A stretch of DNA of 64,000 nt from Ureibacillus sp. FSL W7-1570. GTDB taxonomy: Bacteria > Bacillota > Bacilli > Bacillales_A > Planococcaceae. This document shows, one piece after another, positions 1 through 10,180 of this stretch. Position numbers and translations under genes: made by a program. The stretch covers positions 1,488,001-1,552,000 of the forward strand of contig NZ_CP151979.1 in the NCBI RefSeq assembly GCF_038593265.1. Reading direction: 5' to 3'. The notes under the pieces were generated by a model, which had not been told where the DNA came from, did no database searches, and saw only the letters and a program-made list of their open reading frames with translations. The first letter of the stretch is position 1. Each line of letters starts with the position of its first letter.

Positions 1-821
1 CAAAAGAATGAATCGTGATCCAAGAACAGTGAAGAAGTATGCGGAAATGGAAGACTTCAATCCCTCAAAAGTTAAACAAACGAGAAAAGCGAAAGTGATG
101 GATCCAGTGAAACCGATATTGGATCAATGGATTAAAGAGGACTTGACAAAGAAGAAAAAATATCGAAGAACTGCGAAACGAATGTATGAAATCTTAAAAG
201 AAGAATATGGATTTACAGGTTCAGATCGTTCTGTTCGGCTCTATGTATCAAAAAGAAAACAAGAACTGCTCGAACAAAGTGAACCAGCTGCGTTACCTTT
301 AGAATCGAAACCTGCAACGGCTCAAGTTGATTTTGGAGAAGCTCCTTTTCTCTATCAGGGGAAATACGTCGATTTTCCTTACCTGGTCGTTTCATTCCCT
401 TACAGTAATGCGGCCTATGTGCAAGTCATGCCAGCTCAAAATCAAGAATGTTTCTTGGAAGGATTAAAACGAATCTTTCACTATATGGGAAGGGTTCCAA
501 GGGTCATTCGTTTTGATAATCTCTCCCCTGCAGTAAAAACGATCTTGCCAAACGGAGAAAGAGAATTGACAGAGACATTTCAACGATTCGTTTTACATTA
601 TGGCTTTGAATGCGAGTTCTGCAACCCAGCCAGCGGAAATGAAAAAGGGAATGTCGAATCAAAGGTGAAATATATTCGAAACAATTTCTTTTTACCTGAA
701 CAAACAATCTATCAACTAGAAAGTTTTAATGAATCTTTATGGGAGAAATGTGAGAAGGACTGGAATGTAAACGTCAACCCCAAATGAACAATTTTTGCTC
801 ATTTCGGATGAACACTTTTTG

Positions 822-1571
822 CTAAGAAAAAATTGTTTCTTGATGTTTTAATCGGTAACTTTCGTTGTTCATATGAATCACTTCAACTCGATGTAACAGA
901 CGGTCAAGTATTGCAGTCATCATCCCTGGATTATCTACGAGTTCTATCCATTGTTCTGGGCTTCGATTGGATGTTAAAATTAACGAACTTCGTTCATATA
1001 ATTGATGAATAAGCTGGAAGAACAATGTGCCTTCTCGTTGATCCATTGCCATATACATGACATCATCAATTATCACAAGATCTGATGCACGCAGTCTCTT
1101 TAACTTAGTTTTTGACTTATTGACATATTCTTCTGTTTTTAATAGCTGAATTAATTCCCCCATGGTCACAAAATACACTTGAAAGCCTTTTTGAATCGCT
1201 TCAATTCCAAGGCCAACGGATAATAAAGTTTTTCCCGCTCCAGGTGGTCCAAGTAATATTAAGTTGTATGCTTGTTCTAACCATTGAAATTCACGTAATT
1301 GCCTTAATTGCCGCTCTGTAATGGCTGTTTGCTCATCTATATTAAACATACTTAAAGGTTTATAGAACGGGAAACGAGCCCAATTCATTCGTCTTTCAAT
1401 ACTTTTCTCCTCACGTCTTTTTAGTTCATACGTAGTTATCTGTTCTAAGAACTCTAAATATGTCCAAGATGATTGCTCTGCTTTCCGAAGGAGCTCTGGG
1501 AGCTCCTCCGCTGTTTCGGATAATCTCAATTGTTTAAAGGCTTGTTGAATTTCTGGAACACTTTTATTCAT
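822..1571 (-). CDS. istB: IstB-like ATPase of IS21-B
   Basis: The 249-residue product is the AAA+ helper ATPase that works with IstA in IS21 transposition and target selection. A Walker A motif is seen as GPPGAGKT near residue 110 and a Walker B-type motif as LVIIDDVMY near residue 166. An SRS-like TSNRSPEQW and a C-terminal LDRLLHR segment follow, as usual for IstB. The ATG at 1571 follows a GGGAGG ribosome site, and the gene overlaps the end of istA by 8 bp, the usual translational coupling. The family's normal length is about 250 residues, so it is complete. Confidence 0.93.
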   Translation of the reverse strand: MNKSVPEIQQAFKQLRLSETAEELPELLRKAEQSSWTYLEFLEQITTYELKRREEKSIERRMNWARFPFYKPLSMFNIDEQTAITERQLRQLREFQWLEQAYNLILLGPPGAGKTLLSVGLGIEAIQKGFQVYFVTMGELIQLLKTEEYVNKSKTKLKRLRASDLVIIDDVMYMAMDQREGTLFFQLIHQLYERSSLILTSNRSPEQWIELVDNPGMMTAILDRLLHRVEVIHMNNESYRLKHQETIFS

Positions 1572-3093
1572 TTGTTTTTCCTCCCATTCTTTGAATGTAT
1601 GTATTGAAATCCCTTGTTTCTACAGCTATCGAAGAAACAAGTTTAGTAGAATTGACCTGTATTTCAAGAATGGGATTAGATTCTTGTAGCTTTAAGTAAT
1701 TTACGACATCTTGAAAAGCATTTGCACTATACAGTTTTTCACGGATACATTTCTCTAACGCCATTGGAATCCAATGAGGATCATTTTCGGCAACCCTTTG
1801 TAAAATGAGTAATTGATCACGGCGATAGCGCTTATATCTCTGGCAGATTTCATCAATATATTGTCTCGATGCTTCTCCAGTAGGAAATAAATGAAGCACT
1901 CTTTGTTTAAGCATATCAAGCGATTCTGTATGATCTCGTGCATGATTCGTATTTTTAATTAGCTTTCCTTTTTCTAAACTTATCGTGTGCTTGGCAAGTA
2001 TTTCACCAGTTGTAGGTTCTATGATGATTAATTTTTCATTATTGATTTGCAGATTCACTGTAGGGCATTTCGTATATGTGCCGATAGGTACTGAATAGCG
2101 ATTCGATTTGTAACGAATCGTGTTGTCCTTATTCACATTCCTTGTTATAATTTCAATAGGGTTGCTTTCTGTTAAAGAAAGCGGTGAGGAGATCTTTCGT
2201 AAGTGTTTCTTTTCCAGTTGATACACTTCGTAAGGTCTCTTTTTTATTGTTTGATGCACTTTATAGTTCCCAGTACGTTCTAGCCAATTCCAGGCTTTTT
2301 CATTCCAATCTCCGATTGTTGAGAAGATACGATGTGCTGCGAAATTATACTTGATATATTTCACAACGTTCTCAATTTTTCCTTTCGATTGGGGATCTGC
2401 TTTTCGACATAGGTAAATCTGAAATTTACGTTCGTTCACATATGCCTGAAATTTCTTTGTTAAGATAAGATCTCCAGCATTTTCGCTTACCGCAATAAGA
2501 TTGTCTTGATCATAAACAATTTCTTCAGTCATTCCCCCAAAATATCTAAAGGCATTTTCGTGACAACGAATGGTGTCTTTGGTTGTAAAGGGGCGGTCTT
2601 GCCATTCCATATACTTTTGTCGAGAGTGAGATAATACAAAGGCAATAAAATAAAGTTTGATGTCCTTATTATCTATTGTTTTCTGAATGGTTTGTCCCCA
2701 GTCTACTTGCATTTGTTTTCCTGGTGGTAATTCATCAACAGCTTCATGTTCTCGGGGTTCATCCGTTTTTTCAATTTGATAAATTTCTCTCATCTCTTTG
2801 ACATACCGACGAACTGTACTTTCTCCAACTTGTAAGTCAGGAAACTTTTCTTGAAGCCAGTCCAAAATTTGTGCTCCACTCATGCTTGGATTTTCTTGTA
2901 ACCATGTCACAATCCAATCCCGATAGGGATCTAACTTTTTCTTTCGCTCAATCGTGCCAAACTCCTCCACCGCTTCTTCAAATGTCATATTTAAATACTT
3001 ATAAACTGTATTACGTGAGATTTTCAATTTCCTTGCGATTTGTGAAATTCGCAATCTTTTAGTACGTAATTGATGGATTTCAATATATAACAC
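1564..3093 (-). CDS. istA: IstA transposase of IS21-B
   Basis: This is an IS21 transposase of about 509 residues. An N-terminal helix-turn-helix is seen (ISQIARKLKISRNTVYKYL), followed by an rve-type integrase core with a VDWGQT first-aspartate motif, YDQDN for the second, and KGKIENVVKYIK with the catalytic glutamate. I placed the start at the GTG at 3093 because a GGAGGAG site lies 6 bp upstream; an in-frame extension to 3123 exists but has a weaker start context. Its IstA is clearly related to that of IS21-F (27395-28927), sharing LYIEIH and ARKL.ISRN.V.. segments. Confidence 0.92.
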   Translation of the reverse strand: MLYIEIHQLRTKRLRISQIARKLKISRNTVYKYLNMTFEEAVEEFGTIERKKKLDPYRDWIVTWLQENPSMSGAQILDWLQEKFPDLQVGESTVRRYVKEMREIYQIEKTDEPREHEAVDELPPGKQMQVDWGQTIQKTIDNKDIKLYFIAFVLSHSRQKYMEWQDRPFTTKDTIRCHENAFRYFGGMTEEIVYDQDNLIAVSENAGDLILTKKFQAYVNERKFQIYLCRKADPQSKGKIENVVKYIKYNFAAHRIFSTIGDWNEKAWNWLERTGNYKVHQTIKKRPYEVYQLEKKHLRKISSPLSLTESNPIEIITRNVNKDNTIRYKSNRYSVPIGTYTKCPTVNLQINNEKLIIIEPTTGEILAKHTISLEKGKLIKNTNHARDHTESLDMLKQRVLHLFPTGEASRQYIDEICQRYKRYRRDQLLILQRVAENDPHWIPMALEKCIREKLYSANAFQDVVNYLKLQESNPILEIQVNSTKLVSSIAVETRDFNTYIQRMGGKTNE

Positions 3094-3389
3094 AAGCTTC
3101 TCCTCCACTAGTACAACCTCCAATAAACTTAATAAACTAGTTTATTAGAAGTGTATTTGATAGTGAAAAAGTGTTCAATCCAAATGAGCGGAATCTGTTG
3201 ATTTTATTTTATCGTTTACATGGAATCGTCCGCATTATGAGAAGGAGCGACTCATCGCTGAATTATTTGAAGAAGAACAAGCGTTATTTCTTCAATTGCC
3301 AGCAAAAGAATTTGAATGTGTCCGATATGAGCAGGTCACGGCTGATAAGTATGGTTTCATCCATTTAGAAAACAATTTATATTCCACGT

Positions 3390-3790
3390 GTCGGCAAACC
3401 TGGATCTATAGCAGAAGGAGTTACAATTGAATCAATTGTTCGTTGTTTTGAAATTTCGTTTGAAATTAATTTCTTATCATTTTCATATATAACACTTGCA
3501 GTTTCTTCACTAGAAAGAAGAGTTACATTATATTCCTCGTCTACACTAGCAACCCCTAATTCTATTAAAAAATTAGCACTATTAATCTTTTCTAAAAACT
3601 CAGAGTACAACATCTAAACTAGTCTCATCGCCTAGATAAATTATTTGACCATTACTCTTTAGATCAACTAATCCTAACTCCACGGCCTTCTTAAAAGCCT
3701 CATCATTTTCAATTAAACTTTCTTTGCTAGATGAATCATAAGTATTAGCAGAAGCTTCACTTGAAATTCCGAATACTGTGAATCCAACTA
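3390..3790 (-). pseudogene. Fragment of a small secreted protein gene trapped between IS elements
   Basis: Two minus-strand reading frames (3790-3600, then 3613-3390) together read like one protein. It starts with what looks like the end of a signal peptide (VGFTVFGISSEASA) followed by a Ser/Asp/Glu-rich mature part. The 5' end is cut by the IS1182 terminus at 3791. The 3' end is cut at the junction with IS21-A at about 3389. The two frames overlap around LDVVL / YSEFLEK, so a one-base deletion near 3605 has shifted the frame. I do not recognise the family; a secreted peptide is an inference from the alanine-ended hydrophobic start only. Confidence 0.5.
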
Positions 3791-5286
3791 GAGGCTGGGA
3801 CAAAACTAGCTTCTAGATAGGAAAAAGGAGAATTTGAGCCAACTCAAATTCTCCTTTTTCCATTTATCCCCATTATTTTTGGTTAGTTGATCTTTGTTGG
3901 CCGTGTATTTTCGTAAATTCACGGCCATTAAGGCAATGCCCATTTCATTTTCCACTTTCGATTTTCCTCGAACGGAAAATCGAGTGAAACGCAAATTAGC
4001 CTTCAAGAATCCAAAAACTGGTTCTACGTCTATTTTACGTTGACGGAAAATAGAACCAGCTTTTTCTTCTGAAAGCTTCGCTCTTACATATTCTTTTTGT
4101 TGTTCCCATTTTTCATTCACCATGACCTTTCGGTGATTGCCTTCCTTTGCTTTTGTGCATGATGAACGAAATGGACATCCTGAACAGTTTTCACATTCAT
4201 AGATTTTCAATTCTCGTTTGAAACCAGTCTTATCTGTACGTACAGAACGATAACGGAAGGTTACTCGCTGCTGATTTGGACAAATGTAGGTATCACTTTC
4301 TTCGTCGTACATCCAATTGTCTGGATGAAATGGATTTTGTTTATATTTCTTCTTTTGTTCTTTCTCATACATGGTATATGGAATGAGTGCCTCACATTTT
4401 CGATTCGAAAGGATGTCTTCATAGTTTTGTTCACTACCATAACCAGCATCTGCGACAATATACTTTGGCAACGGAAAATAATCCTTTTCTATCTTATTCA
4501 AGAACGGAATTAATGTACGTGTATCAGTAGGATTTGGAAAGATGCTATAAGCTAGTGCGTATTGACCTTCTGTTGCGATTTGTACGTTGTATCCAGCCTT
4601 CAATTGACCGTTTTTCATATAGTCGTCTTTCATTCGCATGAACGTCGCATCTAAGTCTGTTTTGGAATAACTATTCCGTTCACCCAAGATTTCGAAGTCT
4701 TTTTGATACTTTTGTTTACGTAAAATCAAGTCAATCAACTGTTTGTACACTCGCTTCGGATATTTCCGTTCGCTTCTTAATGCTTTTCGTTCTGTGGCAT
4801 CGGGCGATGATTCGATTTTTTGGTCATATTCCGTAATCACTTCATCGACTTGTTGCACCATTTGAGCGAGTTCTTCAACAGACAGTTCTCCCTCATTTTC
4901 CCGCTCCATTTCAGGGATGATTTCTTTTTCCAATAGTTCGTTGTATAACTGATTGGACTTTTCAATTAAGTTTTGGTTGTATTTTTCAATGGATTTCTTC
5001 CATACGAAAGTAAATTTATTGGCATTCGCTTCAATCTTCGTACCATCGATAAAAATAGCTTCTTGATCGATTAATTTTTCTTCCACCAGTTGGCAACGGA
5101 ATTGGACAAAACATTGACGAATTAATTCTTTTACTTCCGGATGTACACGAAAACGATTGATCGTCCGATAACTTGGTTCATATCCTTGTGCCAACTAGAA
5201 ATGATAATTTAAATTTGTACACAAATGCTTGAATAATAATGTACAAAATTGATTTTAGATTACATACTAATCTTGAGGTGATTAGT

Positions 5287-6570
5287 ATGTACATATCGAT
5301 AAATGTCGAAACTGATTTTAAGATTAAGAGTCTTGAAGACTTACCAAAATTAAAACAACTAATGGAGCATTTGAAGATGAAAATTAATAAAAGTCAATTA
5401 GCTAGAGATCTAGGTGTAGATCGAAGAACCATTGATAAATATTTAAATGGATTTATTCCTAAACGTACACGAAAGAAGCCCTCCAAAATTGATGAATACT
5501 ATGAAATCATCGCTGCACTACTTTCGGAAGATGCTAAGCAAAAGTTTTATTATCGTCGTGTGCTATGGCAGTATTTAAAGGATAATCATGGACTGGATTG
5601 TGCAGCATCGACGTTCCGAGCGTATATTGCGAAAACGCCCGAATTTAATGCTTACTTTGAAGAGGATAAACGAATTCCTTCTCCTAAAGGCACAGCACGT
5701 TTTGAAACGCCTATAGGAAAACAAGCACAATTGGATTGGAAAGAGAGTATTCCTTTTGAAACAAAGGATGGTCAGAACGTTGAAATCAATGTTGCAGTAC
5801 TGATTCTATCTCATTCACGTTTCAGAACCTTCCTAATGAGTATTTCTAAGTCACAAAGTGTCCTGTTTTTCTTCTTAACAGAAACATTCGAAGCTCTTGG
5901 AGGGGTGCCAGCTGAAATCATCACGGATAATATGAAAACCATTATGGATGAGGCAAGAACAGAACATTCCCCAGGAAGAGTAAATGCCAAGTTTGCACAA
6001 TTCGCTAAGGATTTTGGTTTTGAGGTGAAGCCATGCATTGCTGGACGTCCAAGGACAAAAGGAAAAGTGGAAACCACAATGAAAATATTAGATGAAATTC
6101 ATGCTTATCAAGGTCAGTTGACCTTGGAAGAATTACATCAATTTGTGCAAGATTTATCTCATCGAGTAAACCATGAGGTCCACCAAGGAACTGGAAAAAT
6201 TCCTGCGATAGAATTCAAAAAAGAAAGGAATCACCTACTCCAGTTACCAACTGAGAAAGTAAGAGATTCCTATCGGATCAAACATACGCTTGTAAAAGTA
6301 AATGCATCCAACATGATTTCCTACAAATCAAACCAATACTCGGTACCAGCACAGTACCAAGGAAAGAAAGTAGGCTTACAAGTGTATGATAATCAATTAT
6401 GGATTTATTATAACACGGAACTGATTGCGCAACACCCAATAAGTAATAAGAAATTAAATTATCAGGAAGCACATTATCAAGAAGCCTTGGGCGTTTCCAT
6501 GCCGAATTATCCGGATATTGATGATTTAGCGAAACGGAATTTAGCAACGATTGGAGAAGTGTATAAATAA
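5287..6570 (+). CDS. istA: IstA transposase of IS21-C
   Basis: This 427-residue IS21 transposase has a helix-turn-helix (KSQLARDLGVDRRTIDKYL) near residues 40-58 and an rve core. The core shows AQLDWKE, ITDNMKT and GRPRTKGKVETTMK as the three acidic catalytic neighbourhoods. I chose the ATG at 5287, which has a GAGGTG site 7 bp upstream; the open frame extends 16 codons further upstream without a good ribosome site. The stop codon TAA overlaps the istB ATG by one base at 6570. Confidence 0.92.
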   Translation: MYISINVETDFKIKSLEDLPKLKQLMEHLKMKINKSQLARDLGVDRRTIDKYLNGFIPKRTRKKPSKIDEYYEIIAALLSEDAKQKFYYRRVLWQYLKDNHGLDCAASTFRAYIAKTPEFNAYFEEDKRIPSPKGTARFETPIGKQAQLDWKESIPFETKDGQNVEINVAVLILSHSRFRTFLMSISKSQSVLFFFLTETFEALGGVPAEIITDNMKTIMDEARTEHSPGRVNAKFAQFAKDFGFEVKPCIAGRPRTKGKVETTMKILDEIHAYQGQLTLEELHQFVQDLSHRVNHEVHQGTGKIPAIEFKKERNHLLQLPTEKVRDSYRIKHTLVKVNASNMISYKSNQYSVPAQYQGKKVGLQVYDNQLWIYYNTELIAQHPISNKKLNYQEAHYQEALGVSMPNYPDIDDLAKRNLATIGEVYK

Positions 6571-7328
6571 TGAATCCTACAACAAACTATCAACAACTCA
6601 TACAAAACTTAGATTATTTGAAGCTCAAGCAAATGTCCTTACATTTAAATGAAGTCTTAGACTTCAGCGTTAACCATCAATTGTCACTGGTAGATACGCT
6701 AGTGAAACTGACGAATTACGAAATTGATGTACGTGAACAAAATATGATTCAATCGATGGTGAAGGTTGCGGCTTTTCCGCATTTGAAAGAAATAAAGGAT
6801 TTTGATTTTAGTTTTCAACCGTCAATAAATCAAAAACAAATTTTAGATTTTCTAACACTTCGATTTATTGAAGCAAATGAAAACATAGTTTTTCTAGGGC
6901 CAAGTGGCGTAGGAAAAACACATTTAGCCACTTCCATTGGGATTGAGGCAGCGAAGAAACGTACAAGCACTTATTTCATTAAGTGCCATGACTTAATTCA
7001 AAATCTGAAGAAAGCACGTTTAGAAAATCGGTTAGAGAGTAGATTAAAACACTATACAAAATATAAACTCTTAATTATCGATGAGATCGGTTATTTACCG
7101 ATTGATGCCGAGGACGCAAAGCTTTTCTTCCAACTCATCGATATGCGTTATGAGAAGCGTAGTACGATTCTTACAACGAATGTGAATTTTAAAGCATGGG
7201 ATGAAATCTTTCAAGAACCCAAGCTGGCCAATGCGATTTTAGACCGCATTTTACACCACGCAACCGTTGTCACTATCGTTGGAGATTCTTATCGATTAAA
7301 GAATCATTTAGAGAAAGAAAACGAGTGA
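6570..7328 (+). CDS. istB: IstB-like ATPase of IS21-C
   Basis: This is a 252-residue AAA+ ATPase. Walker A is GPSGVGKTH near residue 113, and Walker B is LLIIDEIGYLP near residue 170. TTNVNF and ILDRILHHA follow, as in other IstB proteins. It starts on the last base of the istA stop codon (TAATG), so translation is coupled. It is complete and presumably functional with its IstA. Confidence 0.93.
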   Translation: MNPTTNYQQLIQNLDYLKLKQMSLHLNEVLDFSVNHQLSLVDTLVKLTNYEIDVREQNMIQSMVKVAAFPHLKEIKDFDFSFQPSINQKQILDFLTLRFIEANENIVFLGPSGVGKTHLATSIGIEAAKKRTSTYFIKCHDLIQNLKKARLENRLESRLKHYTKYKLLIIDEIGYLPIDAEDAKLFFQLIDMRYEKRSTILTTNVNFKAWDEIFQEPKLANAILDRILHHATVVTIVGDSYRLKNHLEKENE

Positions 7329-7646
7329 TTTTGTACATCCTTAAACAAGCAAAAGTGTACATATTTGTGTTGACATTTATATGCCAACCACATCATTCGT
7401 ATACTATCCTTTAATAGCGCTTCAATTTTTCGACCTGAAAAGACAGACTGCGAATAGGCACACAAAATAATTTTTAGCATCATGCGTGGATGATAAGCAG
7501 GACAACCTGTATTTCGAAGAAACGGCTGGAAGGCTTCATCTGGAATACTTTCAACTAAATGGTGAATGTGGAAGGTGTTTTTGGCAAGTAGAAAATGTAT
7601 GAAATGGCAATTAAAAATGCATACATACACTTGCCAAATTCCATGG

Positions 7647-8366
7647 TTAACGTTGAGAGATTGAGTCTTTGTATCGGTGACTTTCACCATTGAAGATGAT
7701 TAAATGAGAATGATGAATCAGCCGATCAATGACGGCCTCTGTTAAAATGGGATCGCCAAAGACATTATTCCATTGGCTAAACGGTAAATTGGTTGTCACA
7801 ATGATGCTTTTGGTTTCATAACACATGGAAATAACTTGAAATAATAACTCTGCCCCCTGTTTATGCAATGGAATATAGCCCAATTCATCAAGAATCAAGA
7901 GATCCAACTTTTCGATTTGATTGAGAAATTTACCAAGGTCACCTTTTTCATTGGCCTCCAATAAAGCATTGACAATGGAGGCGGCCGTATAGAACTTCAC
8001 TCTTTTTCCTTGTTTTTTCATCAAATTGAGGGCGATGAGAGTGGAAAGGAATGTTTTACCGGTTCCCACTCCGCCATAGAAGATAAGGTTTTCCTGATTT
8101 TTCGTAAACTCACCTTCTAAAATATAATCTTTTGTGATGCCTGGGGCTAGTTGAATCTCCCGCCAATCATAAGGTTTATTTGGAATTTTCGGCAATGTCG
8201 CCTGTTTTAGTAGTAAATTTATCCTTCTCTCATCTCGATGCTGCACTTCTCGTTCAAACAGCTTCAGTAAAAATTCCTCATTTGTTTCCGCATGGATGGT
8301 ATGGTAATTGGCTGGAATCCAGCTTAATTTTAGTCTTTTGGCATATTCCTTAATCATTTGTTCCAT
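7647..8366 (-). CDS. istB: IstB-like ATPase of IS21-A
   Basis: This is a 239-residue IS21 helper ATPase. Walker A is GGVGTGKT near residue 99, and Walker B is LLILDELGYIPLHKQGAEL near residue 158. TTNLPFSQW and a C-terminal VIDRLIHHSHLI block complete the family pattern. A good AAGGAG site precedes the ATG at 8366, and the gene overlaps the 3' end of istA by 13 bp. Confidence 0.93.
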   Translation of the reverse strand: MEQMIKEYAKRLKLSWIPANYHTIHAETNEEFLLKLFEREVQHRDERRINLLLKQATLPKIPNKPYDWREIQLAPGITKDYILEGEFTKNQENLIFYGGVGTGKTFLSTLIALNLMKKQGKRVKFYTAASIVNALLEANEKGDLGKFLNQIEKLDLLILDELGYIPLHKQGAELLFQVISMCYETKSIIVTTNLPFSQWNNVFGDPILTEAVIDRLIHHSHLIIFNGESHRYKDSISQR

Positions 8367-9871
8367 GATGCCACATCTCCTTGGGATTCGAATAGGCGGT
8401 CATAATGCCTTACTCCTCGGATGGCTTCCGGCATATCTGGAACGTGTTTTTTCGGTTGAATTGGCTCTCGTATACCTCTTCCATTGATTAATTGATAAAA
8501 TACCTGTTTAATCGATTCTACTTTCGGATGACCATACTGGGAGGCAATCCTCAAAGCCTGTGTCGAAACTTCGAAATCATGTTCTTTTAGTAAAACAGCT
8601 AGTAGTTGTAATGCTTCCTTCTTTTCTTGAACGGTACAATTGGAAAAATAATTTTTCCATTCTTCCGGCATCTTTTCATAGAAATCCGTATATTTTAATG
8701 CATTTGGCCTTTTGGCCATTAACGTAAGATATGGTTGCCATTTCATTGATTTTTGTTTTGTGCCATATAAACGCTCGTGCTTGATAATCAGCTCATGCTC
8801 TTCTGTTAAAATGGCAATCTCATGATAAGAGATCTTTGCCAAAACCTTTTGTTTGGCAAAACGGGGAGACGTGGAATATAAATTGTTTTCTAAATGGATG
8901 AAACCGTACTTATCAGCCGTGACCTGCTCATATCGGACACATTCAAATTCTTTGGCTGGTAATTGAAGAAATAACGCTTGTTCTTCTTCAAATAATTCAG
9001 CGATGAGTCGCTCCTTCTCATAATGCGGACGATTCCAGTCCTTCTCACATTTCTCCCATAAAGATTCATTAAAACTTTCTAGTTGATAGATTGTTTGTTC
9101 AGGTAAAAAGAAATTGTTTCGAATATATTTCACCTTTGATTCGACATTCCCTTTTTCATTTCCGCTGGCTGGGTTGCAGAACTCGCATTCAAAGCCATAA
9201 TGTAAAACGAATCGTTGAAATGTCTCTGTCAATTCTCTTTCTCCGTTTGGCAAGATCGTTTTTACTGCAGGGGAGAGATTATCAAAACGAATGACCCTTG
9301 GAACCCTTCCCATATAGTGAAAGATTCGTTTTAATCCTTCCAAGAAACATTCTTGATTTTGAGCTGGCATGACTTGCACATAGGCCGCATTACTGTAAGG
9401 GAATGAAACGACCAGGTAAGGAAAATCGACGTATTTCCCCTGATAGAGAAAAGGAGCTTCTCCAAAATCAACTTGAGCCGTTGCAGGTTTCGATTCTAAA
9501 GGTAACGCAGCTGGTTCACTTTGTTCGAGCAGTTCTTGTTTTCTTTTTGATACATAGAGCCGAACAGAACGATCTGAACCTGTAAATCCATATTCTTCTT
9601 TTAAGATTTCATACATTCGTTTCGCAGTTCTTCGATATTTTTTCTTCTTTGTCAAGTCCTCTTTAATCCATTGATCCAATATCGGTTTCACTGGATCCAT
9701 CACTTTCGCTTTTCTCGTTTGTTTAACTTTTGAGGGATTGAAGTCTTCCATTTCCGCATACTTCTTCACTGTTCTTGGATCACGATTCATTCTTTTGGCA
9801 ATATCGGAATAGGAACATCCTTTTTGGTTTGCTTCATATCTGATATAATGAATTTCAGCCACTGCTAACAT
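8354..9871 (-). CDS. istA: IstA transposase of IS21-A
   Basis: This is an IS21 transposase of about 505 residues. A resolvase-like helix-turn-helix (YSDIAKRMNRDPRTVKKY) lies near the N terminus. The rve core shows AQVDFGEAPF, IRFDNLSPAV and GNEKGNVESKVKYIR with the catalytic acids. I chose the ATG at 9871, behind GGGAGG; the frame continues 12 codons upstream to a TTG at 9907. It is nearly identical to the split gene at 2-3389. Confidence 0.92.
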   Translation of the reverse strand: MLAVAEIHYIRYEANQKGCSYSDIAKRMNRDPRTVKKYAEMEDFNPSKVKQTRKAKVMDPVKPILDQWIKEDLTKKKKYRRTAKRMYEILKEEYGFTGSDRSVRLYVSKRKQELLEQSEPAALPLESKPATAQVDFGEAPFLYQGKYVDFPYLVVSFPYSNAAYVQVMPAQNQECFLEGLKRIFHYMGRVPRVIRFDNLSPAVKTILPNGERELTETFQRFVLHYGFECEFCNPASGNEKGNVESKVKYIRNNFFLPEQTIYQLESFNESLWEKCEKDWNRPHYEKERLIAELFEEEQALFLQLPAKEFECVRYEQVTADKYGFIHLENNLYSTSPRFAKQKVLAKISYHEIAILTEEHELIIKHERLYGTKQKSMKWQPYLTLMAKRPNALKYTDFYEKMPEEWKNYFSNCTVQEKKEALQLLAVLLKEHDFEVSTQALRIASQYGHPKVESIKQVFYQLINGRGIREPIQPKKHVPDMPEAIRGVRHYDRLFESQGDVASWNK

Positions 9872-10180
9872 CTCCTTGAATACCTCCCGTTGAACTGTTT
9901 TGTCCAACTAGGAGGGTAGTGTATTTGGGGAATGTTGGCAAGTGGTTTTTTGTTTTATAGGACCTGCATAAATTAATTGCCAAACGTTACATTTTTAGTT
10001 TGCCATAAACATGTGGAAGGCAATATCATTTTCTTGTAATTTTATTTCTAAATCTAGAGGCAAAACTAATTGATTCATGTTATAATATTTGAACATAAGG
10101 ACCCTTCTTTCTGTTAGGTTTTGTGTGCTAACTTAATTTTAACAGAAGAGGTCCTTATTTTTTATTGAAAAAATGAAAAA

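Larger units (their letters stand above)
766..3220 (-). mobile_element. IS21-family element IS21-B, complete, inserted in IS21-A
   Basis: The element is 2455 bp, beginning TGTAAACG and ending CGTTTACA, the TG...CA termini typical of IS21. Secondary terminal repeats are visible as gaacactttttgc on the left and gtgaaaaagtgttc on the right. It is flanked by the 5-bp duplication tggaa at 761-765 and 3221-3225. It carries istA then istB on the minus strand. Both genes appear intact, so it could be active. Confidence 0.93.
2..3389 (+). pseudogene. istA: IstA transposase of IS21-A, cut at both ends and split by IS21-B
   Basis: This is the IstA (integrase-type DDE transposase) of an IS21-family element. 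The coding frame enters at the window edge and runs to 765. It is interrupted by a complete second IS21 element (766-3220) and resumes at 3221-3389. The sequence matches the intact minus-strand copy at 8354-9871, which gives the original join: residues ...EKDWN then RPHYEKE. Homology stops at 3389, where unrelated host DNA begins, so the last third of istA and all of istB are missing. The flanking 5-bp repeat tggaa (761-765 and 3221-3225) shows that the split came from a simple insertion. The product would be non-functional. Confidence 0.93.
5196..7381 (+). mobile_element. IS21-family element IS21-C, complete, inserted in IS1182 copy 1
   Basis: The element is 2186 bp. Its ends pair as TAGAAATG...TTTGTACAC on the left and, inverted, TATAAATG...ATGTACAC on the right, with further inner repeats (tgtacaaaat). 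A 7-bp target duplication tgccaac lies at 5189-5195 and 7382-7388. The outermost bases are not TG...CA, so the end assignment rests on the duplication and inverted-repeat alignment. It carries istA and istB on the plus strand, opposite to its host IS. Confidence 0.88.
7576..10011 (-). mobile_element. IS21-family element IS21-A, complete copy, inserted in IS1182 copy 1
   Basis: The element is 2436 bp and begins TGTTTTTGGCAA; the inverted right end reads TGTTTATGGCAA. Several TTGGCAA-type sub-terminal repeats follow each end. A 9-bp repeat tgtggaagg flanks it (7567-7575 and 10012-10020), within the IS1182 transposase gene. It is the same element as the damaged one at the window start, here in opposite orientation and intact. 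Confidence 0.92.
3806..10096 (-). pseudogene. IS1182-family transposase, split in three by two IS21 insertions
   Basis: Relative to the intact 550-residue copy 2 the gene lies in three blocks: residues 1-28 at 10096-10012, about 28-91 at 7575-7382, and the rest at 5195-3806. The C-terminal block has the DDE-type core (FIDGTKIEANANK, VADAGYG) and a cysteine-rich CENCSGCPFRSSC segment before the last catalytic region. Both gaps have exact target duplications: tgccaac for IS21-C and tgtggaagg for IS21-A. An open frame of 462 codons remains in the last block, but it lacks the N-terminal DUF772-type region and is not expected to work. Confidence 0.92.
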
